A DNA stretch of 64,000 nucleotides, from positions 38,018-102,017 of the forward strand of contig JBGVCU010000039.1 of assembly GCA_045119035.1 (NCBI GenBank). Reading direction: 5' to 3'. Numbering within the stretch: position 1 is the first letter of the stretch; the number at the start of each line of letters is the position of its first letter. Below are positions 43,660 through 51,946 of this stretch, one piece after another. Position numbers and translations under genes: made by a program. The notes below the pieces were generated by a model, which was not told the DNA's origin, did not search any database, and saw only the letters and a list, made by a program, of their open reading frames with translations. This DNA is from CAYVQA01 sp045119035. GTDB lineage: Bacteria > Bacillota_I > Bacilli_A > ML615J-28 > CAG-313.

Positions 43660-46596
43660 ATGAGAAATATAATGAAAAAATTATTTGTATGTTTACTAGT
43701 AACTCTATTCGCATTTACAATTGTAAGTTGTAAAGGTGATGATGACAATTATCAATATCCAAGTAAAACTCCTACAGTTACAAATCCTGATCAATTATTT
43801 ATGAGTTATCAAGATTTAAAAGTAACTAATAATCAAGCATATGTTAAATTATTAAATACTTATGGATATGATGAAGTTTTAAATTGGTTAGATGAACAAA
43901 TTAATCAATCTAAACTTCCTCAAGATAATGATGAAGATTTCAAAGATTATTTAAATGAACAAAAATATGGAACTGCTGATTTAAGTGAATTAACTGCTGA
44001 AGAAATTAAAACTTATGATGAAAAATGGAATGAATCTATTGAAGCAAAAGGATTTAATACTGAAGCTGAATTAGTTAAATTTTATAAAGTTGCATATGTT
44101 CGTAAAGTTAATGCAAAAGAAGCATTACTTTCTGAAATTGAAACATTTGACAAATTATATAATGCTTTAAACTCTGTTGATTTTGATAAAAATGTAACAG
44201 CTGATTTAACTTTAAAAACAGCAGTTGACAATTTACCAGATTCAAAAATCACTTGGACTTCAAACAGCGCTTATGTAGTTGTTGAAGAAGGTGTTGCAAA
44301 AGTATCTCAAGGTAAATATGATAACGAAGTTACATTAACTGCAACAGCAACATATAATAAATTATCTACAACAGCTACTTACAAATTTACAGTACCTGCA
44401 AAAAATAGCACTGTAACTGGTAGTGAAAAAGCTGAAAAAGAAGTTAATGGTTATATTAGTAAAGCTGAATATGAAGCATACTTAGATACAAACTATAAAG
44501 GAGATGTAAAAGTTGCTTTAGTATTCTTTGATAGCTATAACGAAGCTGTTTCTGCATTAAAAGAAGCAGGTGTAGTATTAAATGACTATGTAAATCAATC
44601 TTGGAATTTAAATGAAACACAAGTTAAAGAAGTATTTGTTAAATTAAATGCTTTATCAACTGGTGTTAATAAATCATTTGATGATTTAACTAAAACTTAT
44701 TCTTATAAAGAATTAGCTGAATTAAACTCTACTATCGCAAGTGGTGTTTACAGCTTAAATGGTTTAAATGAATTAGGTACAGTAGTTGATGAAGAAACAG
44801 TTGTATTAGAAGATTGCTATACAGTTGTTCCTCAAATCTATGGTACAAAATTCTATTTAGCATTCAATGTAAATGAAGAAGCTACTCCTGAATTAGATAC
44901 AGTTAAAGCTGAAATCTATGAAGAATTAGTTGATACAAAAGTTACTGCAAAATATATTGCTTATATCCAATATAAAAATATTTTAGCAGGATCTTTAGCA
45001 ATCTATGATGAAGGATTAGAAAATAAATTCATCACTCAATACAAAAATGCATACACTGGTGTGTCTGAAGAAACTCCTGAATACACTCGTACTGAAGGTG
45101 TTCATGATTCAATCGTATTAAGTTACGAAGGTAAAGAATTAAAAGCACAAGAATTATTCGAAAGAATGTTAGCAAGATACGGTGCTAAACTTGCTGAAGG
45201 ATATTTAGATAGCTACTTTGTATTAGTTAATAGCTCAATCTATAACTTCTATACTGATACAGTATTAGATCAAGAAAAATATGATAAAGCTAAAAAAGAA
45301 TTAATCGATAAAGTTAGAGGAAACTTTGAAGGAAATAATTTTGCTTCAAGTGGATATCCTGCAAGCTATGGATGGAGCAACTACTTAAGAGATGCTCATG
45401 GTATCTTAAATGAAAAAGAATTATTAATTGATTCTACTGCATCAATCTATATGGATGCATTCGATAAATTTAGTGGATATTTAGAAGAATTAACTGAAGC
45501 TGAATATCAAGCTGCATTAGAACTTGCTCTTAAAAATGAAAAAGAATATTTCAATGTAACTGCATACGGAATTAGCGCTTATTTAGATAGCGATAATGAT
45601 GGTAATGCTGATGAATTTATTCCTGCTTTCATTGAAGAAGATCATGTTGAAGATTTCTTAGATTTAACAGCAACTCAATTCTTAACAAAATATGCTACAG
45701 AATATGCTGATAAAGTTGAAGAAGTTAGAAATGCTAAAGCTGTATTAGAACAAAATTCTAAATTAACTGCAGATTTCGTTGGTTTAATTTGGGATATTAT
45801 CTTAGCAAGCTATAACAAAGAATACAACACAATCTTTAATAAAGATCAAAAAGCAAGACTTGCTGAAATTTCTACAATTCTATCTAACAAAGAAACTACA
45901 ATTGACAGAGTAAACGAATTAAAGAAAGTTTATGCTGCATCTACATTAAAAGATCCTATTTTTGGTGATGCTAAACGTGCTCAATTACAAATGGATGTAA
46001 TTACATCTACAACTTATTCTTCAACTTCAAATATCAGCGATACTTATAAAGAAGTATTAGTTCCTGTATATAAACAATTTGAACAATATGTTGCTGCAAA
46101 TCGTGAACTTGGAAAAGTTAATGATAGCGATCATGTAATCTTTGGTGCTAATTTAGATCCATTCTATACATATGAAGTTGAAAAAGATGATTCTACAACT
46201 AAATATGTAGTTGATGGTCCATTCACTTCAAATACATTTGTTAATGTTGATCGTTCAACAATGTTTGTTGTAACTAAAGCTACTGAAAAAACTTATATGT
46301 CAAGAGAAGTTAAAGCTGAAGGATTAGTATATGCTGATATTACTAATGAAATTTCACTTGAAAACTATAATAAATATTTACTTGATTTAGATGATGATTC
46401 TGAAACAACTTCAAAATTATCAGCTGATGTTAAATCATTAATTAAAAATTATTTAGTTTCTGCAATTTCTGAATTAAAAGCAAAAACTTCAGTTAAACTT
46501 GCAAGTGTTGAACTTGCTGCTCTTAAAGATGTTACTTTAGATGCATCTATTAAAGCAAAAGTTGAATCTTCATTAAAAAAAGTTATTGAAGAATAA
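43660..46596 (+). CDS. Giant exported lipoprotein, paralogue of the preceding gene
   Basis: A 978-residue lipoprotein (signal peptide, lipobox IVSC, lipidated C24). It repeats the plan of its neighbour: a SurA/PrsA-like helical start (LFMSYQDLKVTNNQAYVKLLNTYG), an Ig-like module (~165-250, KITWTSNSAYVVVEEGVAKVS), a middle (KVALVFFDSYNEAVSALKEAG) and a shared unit from ~490 (LKAQELFERMLARYGAKLAEGYLDSYF, then GYPASYGWSNYLRDAHG). It starts 11 bases after the previous stop with AGGAGGT, so both are made together, one anchored by a helix and one by lipid. Function unknown; a foldase-like pair is a guess. A terminator ends the unit. Confidence 0.6.
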   Translation: MRNIMKKLFVCLLVTLFAFTIVSCKGDDDNYQYPSKTPTVTNPDQLFMSYQDLKVTNNQAYVKLLNTYGYDEVLNWLDEQINQSKLPQDNDEDFKDYLNEQKYGTADLSELTAEEIKTYDEKWNESIEAKGFNTEAELVKFYKVAYVRKVNAKEALLSEIETFDKLYNALNSVDFDKNVTADLTLKTAVDNLPDSKITWTSNSAYVVVEEGVAKVSQGKYDNEVTLTATATYNKLSTTATYKFTVPAKNSTVTGSEKAEKEVNGYISKAEYEAYLDTNYKGDVKVALVFFDSYNEAVSALKEAGVVLNDYVNQSWNLNETQVKEVFVKLNALSTGVNKSFDDLTKTYSYKELAELNSTIASGVYSLNGLNELGTVVDEETVVLEDCYTVVPQIYGTKFYLAFNVNEEATPELDTVKAEIYEELVDTKVTAKYIAYIQYKNILAGSLAIYDEGLENKFITQYKNAYTGVSEETPEYTRTEGVHDSIVLSYEGKELKAQELFERMLARYGAKLAEGYLDSYFVLVNSSIYNFYTDTVLDQEKYDKAKKELIDKVRGNFEGNNFASSGYPASYGWSNYLRDAHGILNEKELLIDSTASIYMDAFDKFSGYLEELTEAEYQAALELALKNEKEYFNVTAYGISAYLDSDNDGNADEFIPAFIEEDHVEDFLDLTATQFLTKYATEYADKVEEVRNAKAVLEQNSKLTADFVGLIWDIILASYNKEYNTIFNKDQKARLAEISTILSNKETTIDRVNELKKVYAASTLKDPIFGDAKRAQLQMDVITSTTYSSTSNISDTYKEVLVPVYKQFEQYVAANRELGKVNDSDHVIFGANLDPFYTYEVEKDDSTTKYVVDGPFTSNTFVNVDRSTMFVVTKATEKTYMSREVKAEGLVYADITNEISLENYNKYLLDLDDDSETTSKLSADVKSLIKNYLVSAISELKAKTSVKLASVELAALKDVTLDASIKAKVESSLKKVIEE

Positions 46597-46607
46597 TTAA
46601 ATAAAAT

Positions 46608-46641
46608 AAGCAACCTTCTTATATAGGAGGTTGCTTTTTTT
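46608..46641 (+). terminator. Terminator after the exported-protein pair
   Basis: AAGCAACCT (46608-46616) and AGGTTGCTT (46628-46636) pair perfectly; seven T residues follow to 46641. Confidence 0.9.
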
Positions 46642-46666
46642 ATTACCTTATTATATAATATATTTC

Positions 46667-46695
46667 TTGAAAAAAACTATAATATATGCTATAAT
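46667..46695 (+). promoter_or_regulatory. Promoter of the MBL hydrolase / rlmH operon
   Basis: TTGAAA (46667-46672), 17-base spacer, TATAAT (46690-46695), ~29 bases before the first start codon. Confidence 0.75.
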
Positions 46696-46723
46696 TATAA
46701 ATTAGAGGTATATAAAATTAATT

Positions 46724-47512
46724 ATGAAAATAGTCGTACTTGGAAGTGGTTCTAAAGGAAACTCAGTATATATTGAAACAAATGAGTCAAAAATTTTGAT
46801 TGATGCTGGTCTTACTTATGCTGAGACATTTAATAGATTGAGATTTAAAAATATAAAACTAGAAAAACTAGATGCTGTATTTATTACTCATGAACATACT
46901 GATCATATTAATGGGATTGTAAATATTGCTAAATACACAAAAGCAGATTTATATTTTAATAAAAAATCATTTGAAAATTTAAAATCTACTTATGTAAGTG
47001 GAATAATGAATTCAAAAATATTTTTTATTAAATCAAATGTAAAATATCACATTAATGATTTAACAGTTGTTCCAATTAAAATGAGTCATGATACTGCAAA
47101 CTGTTATGGTTTTTTAATTAAATCGGGAAGTGCAACTTATGCACATATGACTGATACTGGTATTATAGATGAAAAGTATTTTAAATTACTTGGTTCTATT
47201 CATACAATTTTAATTGAATCAAATCATGATGAAAAAATGTTACAATTATCTAATCGTCCGTATTTTCTAAAACAAAGAATTTTATCTAAAAAAGGACATT
47301 TATCTAATAAAGAATGTGTAAGTTATTTAAAAGAGATTGTTACAGAAAAAACTAAGAATGTCATTTTAGCTCACCTTAGTGAAGAATGTAATGATGAGGC
47401 TTTAGCACTAAGTGAAGTAAAAAATGTTTTTCCTGAAATGAAATTTAATTTATATGCTGCTCGTCAGAAAGAACCATTGGATATTATTGAAATAGGTGAA
47501 GATAATGTATAA
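46724..47512 (+). CDS. WalJ/YycJ-type metallo-beta-lactamase-fold hydrolase
   Basis: A 262-residue MBL-fold protein with the metal motif THEHTDH (H56, H58, D60, H61), start VLGSGSKGNSVYIETNESKILIDAGL and later MSHDTANCYGFLIKSG, AHMTDTG and ILAHLSEECND. This pattern fits YycJ/WalJ, linked in Bacilli to DNA replication and cell-wall coordination and probably a 5' exonuclease. In Bacilli walJ commonly sits a little upstream of rlmH, as here, though the walRK two-component genes are not in the window. The rlmH start lies inside its last codons. Confidence 0.88.
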   Translation: MKIVVLGSGSKGNSVYIETNESKILIDAGLTYAETFNRLRFKNIKLEKLDAVFITHEHTDHINGIVNIAKYTKADLYFNKKSFENLKSTYVSGIMNSKIFFIKSNVKYHINDLTVVPIKMSHDTANCYGFLIKSGSATYAHMTDTGIIDEKYFKLLGSIHTILIESNHDEKMLQLSNRPYFLKQRILSKKGHLSNKECVSYLKEIVTEKTKNVILAHLSEECNDEALALSEVKNVFPEMKFNLYAARQKEPLDIIEIGEDNV

Positions 47513-47963
47513 AATAGTTTGCGTTGGTAAAATTAAAGAAGATTTTTTAACAAAAGGAATTAATGAATATACCAAACGTATTAATGGATTTGTTAAATTT
47601 GAAATAATTGAAGTAAAAGAAGTTAATACAAATAATATTGTGAATAATATGAAAGAAGAAGCAAATAACATATTACAAAAAATAAATAAAAATGATTATG
47701 TTATTACTTTAGAAATTGAAGGTAAAAGTTTTGATAGCATATTATTTAGTAAAGAATTAGAAAAATTAGTTACATATGGAAATAGTAATATTGTTTTTGT
47801 AATTGGCGGTTCAAATGGACTTGACGAAAGTGTAAAAGAAAGATCTAATATGGCTTTATCTTTTTCAAAATTTACTTTTCCACATCAACTAATGAGACTT
47901 ATATTAGTAGAACAAATATATCGAAGTCTTACTATAACATATAATAAAGAATATCATAAATAG
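47505..47963 (+). CDS. rlmH: 23S rRNA (pseudouridine1915-N3)-methyltransferase RlmH
   Basis: A 152-residue SPOUT methyltransferase with the knot-forming motifs IVFVIGGSNGLDESVKERSNMALSFSKFTFPHQLMRLILVEQIYRSLTITYNKEYHK to the end, all diagnostic of RlmH; start MYKIVCVGKIKEDFLTKGINEY. It methylates N3 of pseudouridine 1915 in helix 69. I choose ATG 47505 (TAGGTGA just before it) over a GTG three codons upstream. It overlaps the MBL gene by 8 bases, and the next gene follows after 10 bases. Confidence 0.96.
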   Translation: MYKIVCVGKIKEDFLTKGINEYTKRINGFVKFEIIEVKEVNTNNIVNNMKEEANNILQKINKNDYVITLEIEGKSFDSILFSKELEKLVTYGNSNIVFVIGGSNGLDESVKERSNMALSFSKFTFPHQLMRLILVEQIYRSLTITYNKEYHK

Positions 47964-47973
47964 GAGTGTTATT

Positions 47974-48825
47974 ATGAATTATGTATTAAATTATGCAGTT
48001 TTAGTGTTTGCTGGAGCATTATTTTTATTTTATCTAGCAAGTTTTGTTTTAAATATTTTTAGATCAAAAGAAGTAAAGAAAATATTATCATCAAATTGTG
48101 CATCAGTTACTGGTGTTGTTAAAGATGTAATTATTAGAAAGAAAAAAGCTTTTATTAAAGTAAGATTTACTTCACCTGTAAATAAAATGTTATTTGAAGG
48201 AATTTTTGAATACTTAGCTGATGATTGGGGTTCAAGAAAACAAATTGGTGAAGAAATTGAAATAATTTATCCTGAAATTTCAAAATTAAAAAGAGTTTAT
48301 GCTTTCCCTACTTTCTTAGATGGAGATAAAGTAAAAATGCCAATTGGTCCTATTTTTACTGATTTAATCATCGTTTTATTTAGTGGATATATCTTAGCTC
48401 AAATTATCATGAATATGGCAAAAGCAAATGCTTTTACTGAAAGTGTTGCTTTAACAACAGTTACTCCAGGGTTATTACTTGTAGTATACGGTGTAATGCA
48501 TTTATTTTTAATTACTTATGTAATTGACCGTTTCTTAAATGCACCGTATAAAGAAAATCAAAATTATTTACAAATTTATGGTATTCATACAAATGCAGAA
48601 GTAACTACATTTAAATTTGCTGGAGCAAAAAATTCAAAAGGATTTAAAGAATCTCAAATGGAAATTGAATATTTCAATGGACAAGGAGAAAAAATTAAAG
48701 CACGTTGTCAATCTTACTATTATTCAGAAACTCAAGAACAATTTGTAAGTATTTTATATGATCCAAAAAATTATAAAAATGTAGTTTATATTAAACAACC
48801 TGATAAAAGAAAAAAATCTAAATAA
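47974..48825 (+). CDS. Uncharacterised membrane protein with DUF3592-like soluble parts
   Basis: A 283-residue protein with a first membrane helix (~6-28), a small sheet domain (~45-105, SVTGVVKDVIIRKKKAFIKVRFTSPVNKM), a central pair of helices (~118-185) and a second related sheet domain (~195-275, NAEVTTFKFAGAKNSKGFKESQMEIEYFNGQGEKIKARC). The alternating membrane/sheet plan is like DUF3592 proteins, whose function is unknown. It lies between rlmH and uvrB with normal ribosome sites. No catalytic motif is visible. Confidence 0.6.
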   Translation: MNYVLNYAVLVFAGALFLFYLASFVLNIFRSKEVKKILSSNCASVTGVVKDVIIRKKKAFIKVRFTSPVNKMLFEGIFEYLADDWGSRKQIGEEIEIIYPEISKLKRVYAFPTFLDGDKVKMPIGPIFTDLIIVLFSGYILAQIIMNMAKANAFTESVALTTVTPGLLLVVYGVMHLFLITYVIDRFLNAPYKENQNYLQIYGIHTNAEVTTFKFAGAKNSKGFKESQMEIEYFNGQGEKIKARCQSYYYSETQEQFVSILYDPKNYKNVVYIKQPDKRKKSK

Positions 48826-48840
48826 GGAGGTGTATAGTAA

Positions 48841-50832
48841 ATGAAATTTGAACTTGTTGCAGATTATAAACCGTTTGGTGATCAGCCAAAAGCGATTGAA
48901 AGATTAGTTGAAAATTTAAAACTTGGAATTAAAGAACAAACGTTACTTGGCGCAACAGGGACAGGAAAAACATTTACTATTGCCAATGTAATTAAAGAAA
49001 TTAATAAACCTACTTTAGTACTTGCACATAATAAAACTTTAGCAGGTCAATTATACGCAGAACTTAAAAAGTTCTTTCCAAATAATCATGTTGAATATTT
49101 TATATCATATTATGATTACTATCAGCCAGAAGCCTATGTTCCATCGAAAGATATGTATATTGAAAAAGATTCATCAATTAATGATGAAATTGACCAAATG
49201 AGACATAGTGCTACTGCTTCAATTTTAGAATATCCTGATACTATAATTGTTGCTTCAGTATCATGTATTTATGGTATTGGAGATCCAGATGATTATAAAA
49301 ATTCAATGCTAGTTATTAATAAGAAACATCCATTAACAAGAGATGAACTAATTTCAAGATTAATAAAGATGCAATTTGTTAGAAATAACATTGAATTTGG
49401 ACGTGGTACATTTAGAGTAAAAGGGGATAATGTTGATATTTTACCTACATATGAATCAAAAGAAGGTATTAGAGTTACTTTTTTTGATGATGAGATTGAA
49501 CGTATTGCAACCTTTGATACTGTAACTGGTAAAATAAATAAAATTTCTGAAATTATAACTATTTTCCCAGCAACTCACTTCGTTTTAAATGATGATAAAA
49601 AACAATTAGCTATTGAAAGAATTGAACAAGAACTTGCTGATCAAATTAAATATTTTACAGATAATGGCTTATTACTTGAAGCTGAACGAATTGAACAAAG
49701 AACAAAATATGATATTGAAATGTTAAAAGAAATTGGTTTTTGTTCTGGAATAGAAAATTATTCTAGACATTTATCTTTAAGAGAAGAAGGAGAAACTCCT
49801 GCAGTTTTACTTGATTTCTTTAAAGGTAATTTCTTACTAATTGTTGATGAATCACATGTTACACTACCTCAAGTTAGAGGAATGTACAATGGAGATAGAG
49901 CAAGAAAAAAGACTTTAGTAGATTATGGTTTTCGTTTGCCTTCAGCACTTGATAATAGACCACTTAATTTTAAAGAATTTGAAGATAAGATTGATCAAGT
50001 AATATATGTTTCAGCAACTCCAGGTGATTATGAACTTGAACGAAGCACAGAAGTTGTAGAACAAATTATTAGACCTACTGGTTTACTTGATCCAATTGTA
50101 GAAGTTAGACCAACTAAAAATCAAATTGATGATTTATTAAAAGAAGTTAAAGAAAGAATTAAAAATAACGAAAGAACATTAATTACTACTTTAACAATTA
50201 AAATGTCAGAAGATTTAACAAGCTATTTAAAAGAAGCAGGAATTAAAGTACAATATTTACATTCTGAAATAAAAGCTTTAGAAAGACTTGAAATAATTCG
50301 AAAATTACGTTTAGGAGTATTTGATGTACTTGTTGGAATTAACTTACTTCGTGAAGGATTAGATATTCCTGAGGTTAGTTTAATTACAATTCTTGATGCT
50401 GATAAAGAAGGGTTCTTAAGAAGTGAACGTTCATTAATTCAAACAATCGGTCGTGCTGCAAGAAATGCTAAAGGTAAAGTAATTTTATACGCAGACAAAA
50501 TGACTGATTCAATGAATAATGCTATTAAAGAAACAAATAGAAGAAGAAGTATTCAAGATGAATATAATAAATTACACAATATTACACCAAAAACAATCAT
50601 TAAAGAAATTAGTGATAGTATTGTTGTAGATACAAATGTAGAACAAGAATTTACTGATGTTAATTCATATGAAAATATGTCATTAGTAGAAAGAAATAAT
50701 TTAATTACTAAAATTGAATCTGAAATGAAAGAAGCAGCTGCAAAACTTGATTTCGAAACTGCTTTATCATTAAGAGATGTATTATTTGAACTTAAATCTT
50801 TAGGTGAAAAAAATGGAAAAAGAAAAAAGTAA
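48841..50832 (+). CDS. uvrB: Excinuclease ABC subunit B
   Basis: A 663-residue UvrB of full length. Walker A is GATGTGKT (37-44), the damage-verifying beta-hairpin is YYDYYQPEAYVPSKDMYIEKD (~93-113), DESHVT is the Walker B box, QTIGRAARNAKG the helicase motif VI, and the C-terminal UVR domain (LITKIESEMKEAAAKLDFETALSLRD) binds UvrC. It verifies DNA lesions handed over by UvrA. AAGGAGGTG precedes ATG. uvrA is not adjacent. mnmA begins within its last codons. Confidence 0.98.
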   Translation: MKFELVADYKPFGDQPKAIERLVENLKLGIKEQTLLGATGTGKTFTIANVIKEINKPTLVLAHNKTLAGQLYAELKKFFPNNHVEYFISYYDYYQPEAYVPSKDMYIEKDSSINDEIDQMRHSATASILEYPDTIIVASVSCIYGIGDPDDYKNSMLVINKKHPLTRDELISRLIKMQFVRNNIEFGRGTFRVKGDNVDILPTYESKEGIRVTFFDDEIERIATFDTVTGKINKISEIITIFPATHFVLNDDKKQLAIERIEQELADQIKYFTDNGLLLEAERIEQRTKYDIEMLKEIGFCSGIENYSRHLSLREEGETPAVLLDFFKGNFLLIVDESHVTLPQVRGMYNGDRARKKTLVDYGFRLPSALDNRPLNFKEFEDKIDQVIYVSATPGDYELERSTEVVEQIIRPTGLLDPIVEVRPTKNQIDDLLKEVKERIKNNERTLITTLTIKMSEDLTSYLKEAGIKVQYLHSEIKALERLEIIRKLRLGVFDVLVGINLLREGLDIPEVSLITILDADKEGFLRSERSLIQTIGRAARNAKGKVILYADKMTDSMNNAIKETNRRRSIQDEYNKLHNITPKTIIKEISDSIVVDTNVEQEFTDVNSYENMSLVERNNLITKIESEMKEAAAKLDFETALSLRDVLFELKSLGEKNGKRKK

Positions 50833-51946
50833 AACAAAAGTAATTATTGGTTTATCTGGTGGTGTTGATTCTGCTGTTGGACTAATCAATTTAAAAGAAC
50901 AAGGTTATGATGTTGAAGCGGTTTTCATGAGAAACTGGGATTCAACAACAAATAATGATTTCTTAGGTAATCCAACAGTAAATGATGATGTTTGTCCTCA
51001 AGAAAAAGATTATCAAGATGCTTTAGCTGTTGCAAATAAATTAGGAATAAAATTACATCGAATCGATTTTATTGAAGAATATTGGAATTATGTATTTAGT
51101 TACTTTTTAAATGAATATAAACATTTTAGAACTCCAAATCCGGACGTTTTATGTAATAAAGAAATAAAATTTAAAGCATTTTTAAAGTATGCTGAGGCGC
51201 TTGGTGCTGATTATATTGCAATGGGGCATTATGCTAGAGTTTCTCATGGTGAAAAACATTTATTACTAAGAGGACTTGATTCAAATAAAGATCAAACATA
51301 TTTTTTATGTGGTTTAACTAAAGAACAATTATCTCGTAGTTTATTTCCAATAGGAGAAATGCAAAAACCTGATGTTAGAAAAAAAGCTTTAGAATATGGG
51401 CTTGATGTTGCTACTAAAAAAGATTCTACTGGTGTATGTTTTATTGGTGAAAGAAATTTTAAAGAATTCCTAAAAAATTATTTACCAGCAAATCCAGGAG
51501 ATATCGAAGATACATCCGGTAATGTAGTTGGTCGCCATGAAGGTATAATGTATTATACAATTGGACAAAGAAAAGGTCTTGCCATTGGTGGACCAGGTGA
51601 GGCTTGGTTTGTTTGTGGTAAAGATACAGCAAGAAACGTATTAGTTGTTGCTCAAGGAGATAAACAAGAATTACTATATGGTAATAGAGTAATTGTCAAA
51701 GAAATGAATTTCATTAATGGACTTCCTGATTTATCAAAAACATATCAAGCAAAATTTAGATATCGTCAAGCTGATAATGATGTTACAATGAAAGTTATTG
51801 ATTCTAGTACAATTGAGGTAAATTGTTTAAATCCTGTAAAAGCAATTACACCTGGACAATTTTGTGTTATTTATGATGGTGAGGTTTGTCTTGGTGGTGG
51901 TATCATTGATGAAGTATTTATGAATGATATCAAAAGGAGATACTAA
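50813..51946 (+). CDS. mnmA: tRNA 2-thiouridylase MnmA
   Basis: A 377-residue adenylating thiouridylase. The PP-loop is GLSGGVDSA (near residue 13), catalytic cysteines lie in the regions PDVLCNKEIKF and TGVCFIGERNF, and GMYYTIGQRKGLAIGG-type text occurs here as MYYTIGQRKGLAIGGPGEAW. It makes 2-thiouridine at the wobble base of tRNAs for Lys, Glu and Gln. I choose ATG 50813, six bases after AGGTG, rather than GTG 50804; either overlaps the uvrB end. The stop shares bases with the recD2 start (TAATG). Confidence 0.97.
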   Translation: MEKEKSKTKVIIGLSGGVDSAVGLINLKEQGYDVEAVFMRNWDSTTNNDFLGNPTVNDDVCPQEKDYQDALAVANKLGIKLHRIDFIEEYWNYVFSYFLNEYKHFRTPNPDVLCNKEIKFKAFLKYAEALGADYIAMGHYARVSHGEKHLLLRGLDSNKDQTYFLCGLTKEQLSRSLFPIGEMQKPDVRKKALEYGLDVATKKDSTGVCFIGERNFKEFLKNYLPANPGDIEDTSGNVVGRHEGIMYYTIGQRKGLAIGGPGEAWFVCGKDTARNVLVVAQGDKQELLYGNRVIVKEMNFINGLPDLSKTYQAKFRYRQADNDVTMKVIDSSTIEVNCLNPVKAITPGQFCVIYDGEVCLGGGIIDEVFMNDIKRRY

